The notes under the pieces are model-generated. The model made no database searches. It was not told the DNA's origin and worked only from the letters and a program-made list of their open reading frames with translations. 64,000 nt of DNA from JBJHDF01 sp050486405 (GTDB lineage: Bacteria > Pseudomonadota > Gammaproteobacteria > Pseudomonadales > Cellvibrionaceae). The DNA lies in contig JBJHDF010000004.1 in the NCBI GenBank assembly GCA_050486405.1, forward strand, positions 1-64,000, in the 5' to 3' direction. Positions within the stretch are counted from its first letter, which is position 1. Each line of letters opens with the position of its first letter. The translations under genes and the position numbers were made by a program. Shown one piece after another: positions 35,604-44,644 of the stretch.

Positions 35604-36638
35604 TTACCACTCGTAGCTCAGACCCACCGTGAGTCGGCGGTCCTCGCGGCGCTTGCCGGGCTGGGGCTGGTTGTTGACATTGTATTCCAGACGGAACTCG
35701 GAGTAGAGCTTGCCCACCAGCAGGGTGCTCACACCGGTGTTGGAGCGCAGTTGCCAGTCCTCGCTGTCCTCCACGGAAAGGATGTACTCGTTTCGGTGGG
35801 TAAAGGACACCCCCAGCGGCAGTCGATAGCGGAAATCCGACCCGGCCCGCCACGCCGAACGACTGTCGAAACGCTCGAAGTCCGCCGGCGGGCTGGCCGG
35901 CACCTGGTAGGTCTCGTCGACGTAGGTCATACCGGTAGTGAGGGAGAGTGCGGTCCTGCGGCTCTCCCAGAATTGGTGCCCGAAGCCGCTACCCACCGTG
36001 TAGTACTCCTGGATGCCCCGCACCTCGTCCCGGCCCGCCGATACGTCGTTGTACCAGAACCACTGCTCCCGGAAAAACCAGTCCAGGGTATAGCGCCCGC
36101 CCCACTTGCGATTCGTGGGCCCCATCTGCAGCGACAGGGTGGCGTATTCCAGCGACAGGTTGTGGCGCAACTCGGCGCGGCGAAAGGTTACGTTGCTGTT
36201 GAGTTTCCAGTCATCGCGCGGCTCGTTGCCCCGGGCGTAGACCCCGGCCAGACTGAGACGGCCCTGGTAGGTATATTCACCCTCCACATGCTTCTCAAAG
36301 GGCAGCACCCGGTCCATGGCCGCCAACGGCACCCGCCGCGGGTCCGGGTCGCCACCGCAATGGTAGATGAGGTGCTCATCTTCCACGCCTTCGATGAGGC
36401 AGGGGGTACTGGTACCGTCCACCTTGACCGGAATGGTACTGGTGATGTTGCGGATCTGGTAAACGTCTACCGCGAGATTGCCCATCCGGGGCGAATGCCA
36501 GTGCAGCTTGCCGTCCTTCAGGCGCAGAAAATCCCCCTGAACCCGATCACCGTTGATCAGTTCCAGGACTCCGGTAGCGCTGGCGCCCGCCGCCAGAACA
36601 CAACTCAACAAAAAAAGCGCCAGTCGCACCATCATCAA
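35604..36638 (-). CDS. DUF481 outer-membrane protein
   Basis: A 344-residue protein with a signal peptide (residues 1-22, ending ASA), a short N-terminal region opening VLELINGDRVQGDF, and a C-terminal DUF481 region from about residue 125 (GRLSLAGVYARGNEPRDDWKLNSN) made of alternating beta strands ending in GLSYEW, as expected for an outer-membrane barrel with a terminal aromatic. Function in this family is not established. It precedes fxsA by 37 bp and may share its transcript. Confidence 0.85.
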   Translation of the reverse strand: MMMVRLALFLLSCVLAAGASATGVLELINGDRVQGDFLRLKDGKLHWHSPRMGNLAVDVYQIRNITSTIPVKVDGTSTPCLIEGVEDEHLIYHCGGDPDPRRVPLAAMDRVLPFEKHVEGEYTYQGRLSLAGVYARGNEPRDDWKLNSNVTFRRAELRHNLSLEYATLSLQMGPTNRKWGGRYTLDWFFREQWFWYNDVSAGRDEVRGIQEYYTVGSGFGHQFWESRRTALSLTTGMTYVDETYQVPASPPADFERFDSRSAWRAGSDFRYRLPLGVSFTHRNEYILSVEDSEDWQLRSNTGVSTLLVGKLYSEFRLEYNVNNQPQPGKRREDRRLTVGLSYEW

Positions 36639-36787
36639 TTTACTGTGGCAAAAGTCTGCGTGGATTTCACAGCGCCGGTTGCGGCGAGGGGGTTACTACA
36701 ATCAGCAGGAAACGCCTGAGCTGACGCAGCCTCAAAGTTCCACATACTAGCACAGCGTTACAATCCCGGCAAAAGGCCGGCACTCAA

Positions 36788-38167
36788 TCAACCTGTACCG
36801 GGAGCCTTTTTGCGACTGAATACATCACCCAATCGTTCCGTCAACTGGTGCCGAATGATGATCAGCAACACCAGGCCGGGAATCGCCATGATGGCGGTGA
36901 TGGCGAAAAACAGCGCCCAGTTGCCGCCCAGTGCGTCCACCATAAAACCGCTGCCCGCGGCCAGCGAGGTGCGGCTGAGATTGCCCAGGGATGCCATCAA
37001 TGCATACTGGCTGGCGGTGTACACTTTACTGGTGAGATAAGAGATAAACGCAACGGTGGCGACGGTGGAAAAAGCCGTAGTGAAATTATCGACGATCACC
37101 GCAAAGGCAAACGCGCCAGTGTAAGGGCCCACGATTGCCATCAGGGAAAACGCCAGGTTCGCCAACGCCATGGCGATGCCGCTGATCAACAGGCCGCGAA
37201 AAATTCCAAGTCGCACATTGATCATACCACTGATAAAAACGAACAACACCATGGTGGCCCAACCCATCAGACCGCTGACCCAGGCGATCTGGCTGTGGGT
37301 GAGTCCCAGCTCCAGATAGAATACCGAAGCCATACGCCCCATAAAGGCCTCGCCCACCTTGAACAGCACAATGAAGCCGAGAATCATACTGGCCAGTCGC
37401 CAGCCGTTGCGCTGTACAAACTCCGCCAACGGCTGCACCGCTGTCACTACAAACCAGGCGGTCACGGATGCGGTGATGCCGGGGCGGGCGCGGGAAGACA
37501 GTGCCGAGCGTATTCTGGCTTCGTCCTCCGCCTGCAACCTTTCACGATCAGAGCGCGGCTCCGGCAGCAACAACGTGATCACTATCAGCACGGCCATGAC
37601 ACCGGCCAGACACAAATAGGCCGCCGTCCAACCGGAGGCGGCCTGACCGGCAACCGCAAAGGCCATGGCAGCGGGCAGCCCTGCGCCGGTCCACCACCCG
37701 GCGGTGGTGACGGCCGAGCCGGCCGCGAGTTTTTTCGTTTCCTCGGCGGGAATCATTTCGATGCGGTAGGCGTCCACCCCCACGTCCTGGGTGGCCGAGG
37801 AAAACACGATCATGGCCGCCGCCAGTACCGTAGCACTGGTACCGATACTGGGGTCGGTGAAACTGATGGCGAGAGTGCCGAGGAGAATGCCCAATTGCGC
37901 CAGCAGTATCCAGCCACGCCGCTGGCCCAGACGACTGCACAGTAACGGTAGACGGACGCGATCCAGCAGCGGCGCCCAGAGAAAGTTCAGGGCATAGATC
38001 ATGGTGATACTGCCGAGAACGCCAACGCTGGAGCGGGTGAGCCCCGACTCGTGCAGCCAGGCAGAAAACGTCATGCCGATCAGCGCCCAGGGAAAGCCGC
38101 TGGCAAAACCGAGCGCAAAAATGAACAGTAAACGGCGATCCAGAAACAGACCAAAGAACCGATTCAT
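36788..38167 (-). CDS. ampG: AmpG-like muropeptide permease (MFS)
   Basis: A 459-residue major-facilitator protein with about twelve or more helices. The opening LFIFALGFASGFPWALIG and the loop ALNFLWAPLLDRVRLP near residue 60 are AmpG features, as is SSATQDVGVDAYRIEM near 125. AmpG imports GlcNAc-anhydroMurNAc peptides from cell-wall turnover. The AmpE and AmpD genes lie just upstream on the same strand with yajQ between, consistent with peptidoglycan recycling. ATG 38167 has a GGAGTG ribosome site; the longer frame to 38185 was rejected. Confidence 0.9.
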   Translation of the reverse strand: MNRFFGLFLDRRLLFIFALGFASGFPWALIGMTFSAWLHESGLTRSSVGVLGSITMIYALNFLWAPLLDRVRLPLLCSRLGQRRGWILLAQLGILLGTLAISFTDPSIGTSATVLAAAMIVFSSATQDVGVDAYRIEMIPAEETKKLAAGSAVTTAGWWTGAGLPAAMAFAVAGQAASGWTAAYLCLAGVMAVLIVITLLLPEPRSDRERLQAEDEARIRSALSSRARPGITASVTAWFVVTAVQPLAEFVQRNGWRLASMILGFIVLFKVGEAFMGRMASVFYLELGLTHSQIAWVSGLMGWATMVLFVFISGMINVRLGIFRGLLISGIAMALANLAFSLMAIVGPYTGAFAFAVIVDNFTTAFSTVATVAFISYLTSKVYTASQYALMASLGNLSRTSLAAGSGFMVDALGGNWALFFAITAIMAIPGLVLLIIIRHQLTERLGDVFSRKKAPGTG

Positions 38168-38199
38168 ATCACTCCAATCCCGCAACCGGGAACATCAAA

Positions 38200-38685
38200 T
38201 CAATCGCGGAAATTGGTGAACTGCAAGGGCATGTCGATGCCTTCGGCTTCGCGCAGCAGCGCCATCACCGCCTGCAGGTCGTCGCGTTTCTTGCCGGTCA
38301 CCCGCACCTGGTCGCCCTGGATCTGGGCCTGCACTTTCAACTTGCTGTCCTTGATGATTTTGACCATTTTCTTGCACAGGTCGGTTTCCAGACCGGAGCG
38401 CACAGTGATGTCCTGTTTCACCTGTTTGCCCGAAGCCCTGGGTTCACCCATGTCCAGGCAGGCGATGTCGATATTGTTTTTCAACAGCGCACCCTGCAGC
38501 ACATCGATCATCTGGGTGAGCTGAAAATCCGCATCCGCAGTGAGCGTGACCAGGAATTCGGTGCGCTCGAAGCTGGCGTCCACACCCTTGAAGTCGTAGC
38601 GGTTGCCGATCAGTCGGTTGGCCTGATCCACAGCATTGGTCAACTGATGCTTGTCAACTTCGGAGACCACGTCAAACGATGGCAT
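38200..38685 (-). CDS. yajQ: YajQ family nucleotide-binding protein
   Basis: A 161-residue UPF0234/YajQ protein. It starts MPSFDVVSEVDKHQLTNAVD and contains IGNRYDFKG (near residue 27) and VQAQIQGDQVRVTGKKRDDL (near 117), both diagnostic. YajQ proteins bind cyclic di-GMP and, in Xanthomonas, act with a transcription factor. It sits between ampE and ampG, 32 bp from the latter. Confidence 0.95.
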   Translation of the reverse strand: MPSFDVVSEVDKHQLTNAVDQANRLIGNRYDFKGVDASFERTEFLVTLTADADFQLTQMIDVLQGALLKNNIDIACLDMGEPRASGKQVKQDITVRSGLETDLCKKMVKIIKDSKLKVQAQIQGDQVRVTGKKRDDLQAVMALLREAEGIDMPLQFTNFRD

Positions 38686-38723
38686 AGCAAATCCTCATAT
38701 AAAGGGGTTAGCGCAATCAGGAG

Positions 38724-39602
38724 TTAACGCAATAAAGTCACCAGCGCCAGGGCGCAGACCCACAGCAGCAGGGCGCGGGACAACAGGCGCTGACTGCCCG
38801 CCACCAGTTTGCGGGAGTATGCCGGTTCGATCACCGGCACCTCCTCTTCGTCGGGATCGTAAGCGCCCAGGGCACCGCGCAGACAGTTGTTCAGGGCAGT
38901 GGCGCTGGGCACCCGCCACTGCAACAGGCAGCGGCGGCACTGACGCACACAGCCGTCGAAGTTGCCCACCAGCGCCCAGGTCAGGGCAGTGACCCGCACC
39001 GCCGGCCATTCCAGCAGGTGCAACCAGGCGCCGGAGATGGTCGCGCCCCGCTCTGCGGATTCAGCCCACTGCCGATAGAGCACACTCAGGCGATAGAGCA
39101 GGGCACCGGGAGCACCGAGTACAAAGAACCAGAACAGCACGGCGAACAACCGCTCGAAGCCGCGATAGGCGATGGCATGCAGAGCTTCGCCGTGCATGGC
39201 CTGCCAGTCGTCGGTGGCGGGGGTGTCCACCGCAGGCACTTCAGCCGTCAGCTCATCCACCTGGCGCGCGGCGGCCACCGAGTCGCCCCGTTCACCGGCT
39301 TCCAGATAGGCTTTGATCAGGGCGGAAAAGTCGCCGCGCCCCAGGCTGTAGAGCAACACCGGCACATAGACAAAAAAGAGCCAGTTGCCCTCGCCCCGGC
39401 ACAACAGCAACACCAGCGCCGCCAACAGCAGACAGGGCACGGCCAGCGCCACCGCCAGATGCACAGAGCGCCAGCGGGCCAGCAGCGGCCAGCTCTGCAA
39501 CAGGTCCAGCCAGCGCAGGAACCAGCCGTCCCGCTGCAGGGGTCCGCCGGAGCCCCACCACTGCACAAACGCCAGTACCACAATCAGACTGAGAAATGTC
39601 AT
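38724..39602 (-). CDS. ampE: AmpE-type regulatory membrane protein
   Basis: A 292-residue inner-membrane protein with hydrophobic segments near residues 1-16, 44-64, 73-90, 150-172 and 270-290. PVLLYSLGRGDF near 80 matches AmpE, and the pairing with AmpD is the family's hallmark. AmpE is implicated in sensing that affects beta-lactamase induction, though its biochemical role is unclear. Its start overlaps the ampD stop by 4 bp, so the genes are coupled. No ampR or ampC lies nearby. Confidence 0.92.
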   Translation of the reverse strand: MTFLSLIVVLAFVQWWGSGGPLQRDGWFLRWLDLLQSWPLLARWRSVHLAVALAVPCLLLAALVLLLCRGEGNWLFFVYVPVLLYSLGRGDFSALIKAYLEAGERGDSVAAARQVDELTAEVPAVDTPATDDWQAMHGEALHAIAYRGFERLFAVLFWFFVLGAPGALLYRLSVLYRQWAESAERGATISGAWLHLLEWPAVRVTALTWALVGNFDGCVRQCRRCLLQWRVPSATALNNCLRGALGAYDPDEEEVPVIEPAYSRKLVAGSQRLLSRALLLWVCALALVTLLR

Positions 39603-40153
39603 GGTTCGTTCAGCCGCCTTCGAAAGTCATCCCAGTCAAACGAGGGACCGGGGTCGGTTTTGCGCTGCGGGGCAATGTCCGAGTGCCCGACGATACGCTG
39701 TGGTGTCAGTGCCGGATACTCTGTCATAAGCCGGCGGGCCAACCGCGCCAGGCACCGGTACTGAGCTTCGGTGTAGGGTGTGTCGTCGGTGCCTTCCAGT
39801 TCTATGCCAACACTGTAATCGTTGCAGTTAGGTACCCCCTGAAAGGAGGAGACACCTGCGTGCCAGGCTCGCTGTTCCAGCGGCACAAACTGGGTGGGCC
39901 TGCCCTGCCGGTCGATCAGCAGATGGGCCGACACTTCCACGCCGACGAGTCCGGCAAAATAGGGGTGAGCCTGCGTGTCCAGGCGGTTGCAGAAAAACGC
40001 CTCGACACACCCGGTGCCAAACTCTCCCGGCGGCAGACTGATGTTGTGGATCACCAGCAGGCTTACCGGGGCGTCCGGCGGACGCGGGTTGCAATTGGGT
40101 GAGGGGCAGCGGTGCGCCCCACTCAGCCAGCCGTCGTGAATATGGTCAAACAC
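39599..40153 (-). CDS. ampD: 1,6-anhydro-N-acetylmuramyl-L-alanine amidase AmpD
   Basis: A 184-residue cytoplasmic zinc amidase that removes the peptide from anhydroMurNAc muropeptides during cell-wall recycling. LLVIHNISLPPGEFG near residue 32 supplies one zinc His, and the NCNDYSVGIELEGTDDTPY stretch near 107 is highly typical. RIVGHSDIAPQRKTDPGPSF near 153 supplies the second His and the Asp ligand. First gene of the ampDE pair. Confidence 0.96.
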   Translation of the reverse strand: MFDHIHDGWLSGAHRCPSPNCNPRPPDAPVSLLVIHNISLPPGEFGTGCVEAFFCNRLDTQAHPYFAGLVGVEVSAHLLIDRQGRPTQFVPLEQRAWHAGVSSFQGVPNCNDYSVGIELEGTDDTPYTEAQYRCLARLARRLMTEYPALTPQRIVGHSDIAPQRKTDPGPSFDWDDFRRRLNEP

Positions 40154-40176
40154 ACTGCCCGCCCCTATTTACCTAT

Positions 40177-40223
40177 CAACTTAAATAGATCATCCTGATC
40201 TATTTAAGTTGGCGCCCTTGAAA
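40177..40223 (+). repeat. second copy of the 18590 hairpin
   Basis: CAACTTAAATAGATCA (40177-40192) pairs perfectly with 40196-40211 over a 3-base loop and is followed by GCGCCCTTGAAA. The copy at 18590-18634 has the same sequence, but with one base fewer in each arm at matching positions, so the pairing is kept. It lies in the divergent gap between ampD and the Yip1-like gene and therefore does not terminate an obvious transcript. Confidence 0.8.
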
Positions 40224-40345
40224 AGACAGGCCAATAATACACGCTAAGCCTGCCTCTGGCACCCGCTCCGCGCTTGAAGACGTCATCGCGCTGGAGTAGG
40301 CTAAAGGCCATCTTTCAGCTTTCCCACCAGCAAAGGAGTACGGCC

Positions 40346-41083
40346 ATGACAACATCCAAAAAAGACAATCCCGCTGAAGAAACCACCTCCGCCGAAGGCA
40401 ACGCCGAGGCGGGCAAGGAAAAGGCTGCTCCCCAGGAGCCCAGCGCTGCGGCGCTGCGCGCCCAGAAAGCCGCCGAACAGGCCAAGGCAGCCGCAGCGGA
40501 CGCCTTCGCCGCCTTCAAGAGTCTACTCACCGATCCGGTGGGGCAATTGGGCCCGGCCCACGACAGCCTGGGTGATAATCGAGCCTTGGGCGTGGGTGTT
40601 GTATTCGGTGTGGTGGCCGCCTTTGGCGCCGCCCTGGCCGCCAGCGTCATGCTCGGGTCGCTGATCAGCATGATGATGGGTGCCGGCCTGAGCACCGGTC
40701 TGCACTTTGGCATGCTGTTGCGCAGTCTGATTTCGGGACTGTTTGCCGTTGCCGCCGCTGCGGGGGCTATTTACCTACTGTCGCCGCTGTTCGGAGGCAA
40801 GACGCGCTTGGGGTCCAGTGTCTATATTGCCGGCACCAGCTTTCTGCCCATGGGGCTGGCCATGCTGCTCGCCGCCATTATCTCCGCGATCCTGACCAAC
40901 CGTCTGGGCATGATTCTGGTGAGTCTGTTGGTGATCTTCGGCCTCTGCCTGACCGTGCTGGTGCTCAACGCCGGCCTGCGCCATATCAGCGGCCTCAACG
41001 AGCAGCGCGCCTCGCTGGCGACGCCGGCGGTGCTGGCACTGGCGGGTATCGTCAACCTGCTGATCGCCTATCTGCTGGCCTGA
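40346..41083 (+). CDS. Yip1-domain-like multi-pass membrane protein
   Basis: A 245-residue protein with a charged, Ala/Glu/Lys-rich cytoplasmic start (residues 1-70) and five or six membrane helices in residues 80-245 (for example GVVFGVVAAFGAALAASVML and GMILVSLLVIFGLCLTVLVL). The arrangement resembles bacterial Yip1-like proteins, whose role is unknown. ATG 40346 has an AAGGAG ribosome site; the extended frame from 40274 lacks support. It is followed by a strong bidirectional terminator. Confidence 0.7.
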   Translation: MTTSKKDNPAEETTSAEGNAEAGKEKAAPQEPSAAALRAQKAAEQAKAAAADAFAAFKSLLTDPVGQLGPAHDSLGDNRALGVGVVFGVVAAFGAALAASVMLGSLISMMMGAGLSTGLHFGMLLRSLISGLFAVAAAAGAIYLLSPLFGGKTRLGSSVYIAGTSFLPMGLAMLLAAIISAILTNRLGMILVSLLVIFGLCLTVLVLNAGLRHISGLNEQRASLATPAVLALAGIVNLLIAYLLA

Positions 41084-41104
41084 CCTGCCAGTTCAACAAA
41101 GCCC

Positions 41105-41153
41105 GACACAAAACAGCGGCGGCGGAGATGCTCCGCCGCCGCTGTTTTGTGTC
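41105..41153. terminator. strong bidirectional terminator
   Basis: A perfect 23-bp stem (41105-41127 with 41131-41153, loop ATG) contains a GGCGGCGGAG core flanked by ACAAAAC and GTTTTGT. It lies between the convergent Yip1-like gene and the small outer-membrane protein gene and can serve both strands. Confidence 0.9.
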
Positions 41154-41160
41154 TTAGACC

Positions 41161-41700
41161 TCAGAACTTGTAACCAAAGCCCAGGGAAAGTATCCCCATG
41201 TCATCATTCAGGAAACGGGTGCCCATGAATTCCATATTCACGTACACGCCCTGCTGAATGCCAGTGGGCGTAAAACGCACGCCGATACCCAGAGCCGGAT
41301 TGGTTTGGGTATCGGTGTAGCGCTCCGCCAGCGGCGCGCTGCTGGGTGTCCGCTCGGTGATGGTGGCCAGCCCCGCCTTGCCGTACAGCCGGAACCAGTG
41401 GGTGTCAAAGTCGTGACCGATATTCACCCCGGCGTAGTGCATTCGCTGTAAGTCGTCAAAGTCATCCAGGGAGCCCCTGAAATATTTGAACTCGACCCCC
41501 ACCAACCGGTTGACATCGTACCCTGCCTCGAACATGGTGCCGCTGGCGTTGCAATCCGCACCACAGTCGTCGGAACCGGTGCCGGCGACACCAATGCCGA
41601 CAAAAAACCCTTCGGTGCCCTGAAAAACACTGGCGCTGGCCCCATGACAGAGCCCGAGGGCCAGCAAAACGCCGCACAACCCCTTGATGCTCGATTTCAT
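41161..41700 (-). CDS. small outer-membrane beta-barrel protein
   Basis: A 179-residue protein with a signal peptide (residues 1-23, ending SASA) and eight or so alternating beta strands, closing with GILSLGFGYKF, whose terminal Phe is the usual barrel-assembly signal. It resembles OmpA/OmpW-like eight-stranded barrels. An unusual cysteine pair, DDCGADCNASG, near residue 43 may form a disulfide in a surface loop. It is 23 bp after the DUF3617 gene on the same strand. Confidence 0.78.
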   Translation of the reverse strand: MKSSIKGLCGVLLALGLCHGASASVFQGTEGFFVGIGVAGTGSDDCGADCNASGTMFEAGYDVNRLVGVEFKYFRGSLDDFDDLQRMHYAGVNIGHDFDTHWFRLYGKAGLATITERTPSSAPLAERYTDTQTNPALGIGVRFTPTGIQQGVYVNMEFMGTRFLNDDMGILSLGFGYKF

Positions 41701-41723
41701 ATGCTCACCTCCACATAACCCAT

Positions 41724-42245
41724 TCAGGGACTGATGCCCCCACAGTCATCAGACAACCATTTCCCGGATTGTTCCATGGTCATGGTGTCGCGCTGTCCCT
41801 GCATGGTGACGGTCATCTGCGACTTGCCACTGAAGGAGGTGGGGCTGTGGAAGATGACCTCGCCCTCGCCACTGGTCGGCGGGTTGCCATCGCAGGTAAA
41901 GGACACCCTGATACGGTTGCTGCTCTGTTCCAGTATCCGGTGCTGACAGTTTTCATCGTGCTGAGGGACAAAACCCGAGGCGGCTTCCTCCGGCGTGACG
42001 CAGGTTTGCAGAGTACCGCTGGTAAAATCCATGCTCACACCCTGAGAGGCCATCATCCGCTCCATCATGGCCCGCTGCTCGGGCGGCATCGCCTCCATTT
42101 GCTGTCGCAACTCTTCCAGCGCCTGTTCTATGGCGCCACCGCTCATCTTGAAACTGTGCTCCCACAGGCCGGGCTTCATATTCATGTCCGCAACAGCGCC
42201 GGCGGACAGAGTCAGCAAAAGTATGGTGGTAGTCAGTGCTCGCAT
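41724..42245 (-). CDS. DUF3617 family exported protein
   Basis: A 173-residue protein with a signal peptide (residues 1-19). MKPGLWEHSFKMSG near residue 22 is the DUF3617 opening. A helical segment rich in Gln and Met (IEQALEELRQQMEAMPPEQR) follows, then a Cys-containing half (LQTCVTPEEAASGFVPQHDE, later CQHRI and FTCDG). The family is periplasmic and of unknown role. It lies 18 bp after the GH26 gene on the same strand. Confidence 0.85.
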   Translation of the reverse strand: MRALTTTILLLTLSAGAVADMNMKPGLWEHSFKMSGGAIEQALEELRQQMEAMPPEQRAMMERMMASQGVSMDFTSGTLQTCVTPEEAASGFVPQHDENCQHRILEQSSNRIRVSFTCDGNPPTSGEGEVIFHSPTSFSGKSQMTVTMQGQRDTMTMEQSGKWLSDDCGGISP

Positions 42246-42263
42246 GGGACTCTCCTTATTCAG

Positions 42264-43517
42264 CTAGGGCATTTGATACAAATCCGGCAAACCGTCACCA
42301 AACAGTATCAGCGGATGCCGATGGAATTCAATAAAATTGTCGGCGCTCACCTGGCCCGGATAGGGGGCGAAATAGTGATCGCGATCCTCCCGGTCCCGGT
42401 TGGCATTGCGCCAGACCAACGCATAGGCGATCTGCCGCGTCTGCGCACTGTAATCCAGGCCGGCCAGCAATACGTCCGTCCAGAACCGGGGGTTGGGAAT
42501 ATTCTCGACACCGCCTTCGGTCAGAGCCGGGATCTTGGCCTTTTCCCGAGCAATGGCCACCGTTTGCTCCAGGCTGTGGCGAAAATGCGCCAGTGCCTGG
42601 GCCGGGCTCGTGGAATTGTAGGCATGGCCCAAATCCCAGTAGTTGTCCAGCCCTATGATATCGACATAGTCGTCACCGGGATAGCCGTAGAGATAGTCGC
42701 GGCGAAAGTGGTCAATATTGATGCGGCTGCGGTCCGGGGAAAAGGCGTAGATAAAATTGTGCACGCCCCTGACATCTCTCAGGTACTCCACGGTAAAGCG
42801 CCACAGGGCAATATAGTCAGCCTCGTCGGCATGGCCCCGTCCCCACCAGAACCAGTCGCCATTGTGCTCGTGCCAGGGGCGGAAAATCACCGGAATGGCG
42901 TGCTCCCTGCCCCGCTCGTCACTCGCTGTCAGGCCGGCGTTGAACACCACCAGTGTATCCAGATAGTCTCTCAGTACGCTGTGTTTTTCCCCACCGGGCA
43001 ACAACTTGTGCACGCTGGGCGTGCGGTCCCAGGCATTGCCGCCGGTGGTCGGGTTGTTCATATGCCAGGACAGGGTAATGACTCCACCGCGCTGGTACCC
43101 CTCGCGAATCCAGCCCTGCATCTTTTCGAAGTCGACACCATCCAGATTCTCGCTGGCGCCCAGTTCCAAATCCCCCAGTTCCCAACCATAGACGGCGGGA
43201 TAGGCCCCGGTTACCGTTCGTACGTCGGAGCGGCCAGGCTCGTCAAACCAGGTCACACCGTAGGCCAGGCTGTCCTGATGCCCAAACAGCACCTTCTCCC
43301 GGCCCAGTGCCGCCAGGTTGCGATACAGGGCCCGGGTTTGCACCGTGGCGTTGCGGTCGATCAGCAGTGGCGCCGAAGGGCGCGGGGCGGCCTTGGCGGC
43401 GCCGGAGAAGTCGGCACCAGTTGTTGCGGCCACGGCTGCGGGTTTGTCGGCGCAACCAGCCAGTACCAGTAGTGCCGCGAGCAGCAGCCCTGGCGCAAAA
43501 TAAGAGAGTCTATTCAT
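42264..43517 (-). CDS. GH26 family beta-mannanase, lipoprotein
   Basis: A 417-residue secreted glycosidase. The lipoprotein signal ends in VLAGC near residue 22. The GH26 domain starts near 60 (ALYRNLAALGREKVLFGHQD). The acid/base Glu lies in VIFRPWHEHNGDWFWWG near 218 and the nucleophile Glu in KIPALTEGGVENIP near 327, both typical of endo-beta-1,4-mannanases. ATG 43517 has an AGGTGA ribosome site; the open frame extends to 44048 but that part overlaps the opposite-strand NIT gene. It precedes the DUF3617 gene. Confidence 0.94.
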   Translation of the reverse strand: MNRLSYFAPGLLLAALLVLAGCADKPAAVAATTGADFSGAAKAAPRPSAPLLIDRNATVQTRALYRNLAALGREKVLFGHQDSLAYGVTWFDEPGRSDVRTVTGAYPAVYGWELGDLELGASENLDGVDFEKMQGWIREGYQRGGVITLSWHMNNPTTGGNAWDRTPSVHKLLPGGEKHSVLRDYLDTLVVFNAGLTASDERGREHAIPVIFRPWHEHNGDWFWWGRGHADEADYIALWRFTVEYLRDVRGVHNFIYAFSPDRSRINIDHFRRDYLYGYPGDDYVDIIGLDNYWDLGHAYNSTSPAQALAHFRHSLEQTVAIAREKAKIPALTEGGVENIPNPRFWTDVLLAGLDYSAQTRQIAYALVWRNANRDREDRDHYFAPYPGQVSADNFIEFHRHPLILFGDGLPDLYQMP

Positions 43518-43689
43518 ATTCACCTCGAAACCGGTTACAAGCGCCCCTGATGAGGCCGAGTGTACCACCGCCTGCCGGACCGGGACAGCCTGGCACGGCT
43601 GTTGCTGCCGAATAGCAAACGCCCGACCCGTGCCCCTAAAAGCCGCGCACAGGACGGGATGCGCCAACAATGACCAGACGGCATGCACC

Positions 43690-44640
43690 ATGACCGCACA
43701 CACCGCCATATCCGCTGCACCATCAGCCGGCACCGACGACACGGAGTTCCGCGAATTCAGCCGGCTGCATCGCCAGCGCCAGGACATACTGCAACTGGCC
43801 CGGCAACTGCTGCAGATGATCAAGGCCGCCCAGCGGCACCGGGGCATGAGCATGGCGCTGCTGGGGGGCAACACCCAGTTCCGCGAGGAGTTCGAGCGCT
43901 TGCAGCAGGAACTGGAACGCCGCCTGCTTACCCTGCAGTCGCTGGTGTCACTGACCGGACAATTGCTGAGCAAGCGCGACCAGGAAAATCTGCACAATGC
44001 CTGGGTCACCATCCGCCACGACTGGCAGCAGGACCCGGTGATCGACAACTACGAGTTGCACTGCCATCTGATCGAGCAGTTACTGAACATGCTGGTGTCC
44101 CTGTCGCGGCAACTGGAGCAACCGGTGTCCAGCCTAGTCAGTGCCACGGCCGGCAACCAGCGGGACGCGGGTGGCAAGGGCTACCCCAACCGTTTCAAGT
44201 ACCTGGAGGTGCTGCACTTTTCCACCCGCCAGATGCCTGCGGTGGTGGAGCAGATCGGGCGCATCCGCGCCCTGGCCAGTTACGCCGCCGCCCTGGGACA
44301 CTGCGACAATCACCACGACACCAAATTGCGCTACGTCATCCAGTGCACCCGGGTGAACAATGAAAAACTGCATCACCAGACCCGCCGTCTGGAAACCATT
44401 CTGGAGGGGGATGTGGGGCTGCTCAGACAGCTGAAAAGCTACGAACTAAAACTCATGTTTCTGCTGAACATGGTGGAGATGGACATTCTCGGCGAAGGGG
44501 AAGTGACCGCGGACAGCAACCGCATTTTCGGCGTGGCCACCGATATTATCGACACCTATCTGAAGGTGGTGGAAGACGGCATTGCCCTGGTGAGCGACTG
44601 GCATCAACTGGATCTGGAGTTGTGGCTGCGGGGCGAGTGA
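43690..44640 (+). CDS. NIT-like (nitrate/nitrite sensor-type) helical protein
   Basis: A 316-residue, almost all-helical protein with no signal peptide or membrane helix. The segment QMIKAAQRHRGMSMALLGGN (about residues 43-62) resembles the start of NIT domains, which bind nitrate or nitrite in sensor proteins, and a second related helix lies near 195-225 (MPAVVEQIGRIRALASYAAA). No output domain (kinase, GGDEF or DNA-binding) follows, so its partner would have to be elsewhere. ATG 43690 was chosen. The mrp operon ends just beyond, convergent. Confidence 0.65.
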   Translation: MTAHTAISAAPSAGTDDTEFREFSRLHRQRQDILQLARQLLQMIKAAQRHRGMSMALLGGNTQFREEFERLQQELERRLLTLQSLVSLTGQLLSKRDQENLHNAWVTIRHDWQQDPVIDNYELHCHLIEQLLNMLVSLSRQLEQPVSSLVSATAGNQRDAGGKGYPNRFKYLEVLHFSTRQMPAVVEQIGRIRALASYAAALGHCDNHHDTKLRYVIQCTRVNNEKLHHQTRRLETILEGDVGLLRQLKSYELKLMFLLNMVEMDILGEGEVTADSNRIFGVATDIIDTYLKVVEDGIALVSDWHQLDLELWLRGE

Positions 44641-44644
44641 CTAT

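Noticed and set aside
43518..44048. N-terminal 177-residue extension of the GH26 gene
   Set aside because: The extension lacks a signal and overlaps the opposite NIT-like gene; a lipoprotein signal and ribosome site mark ATG 43517.
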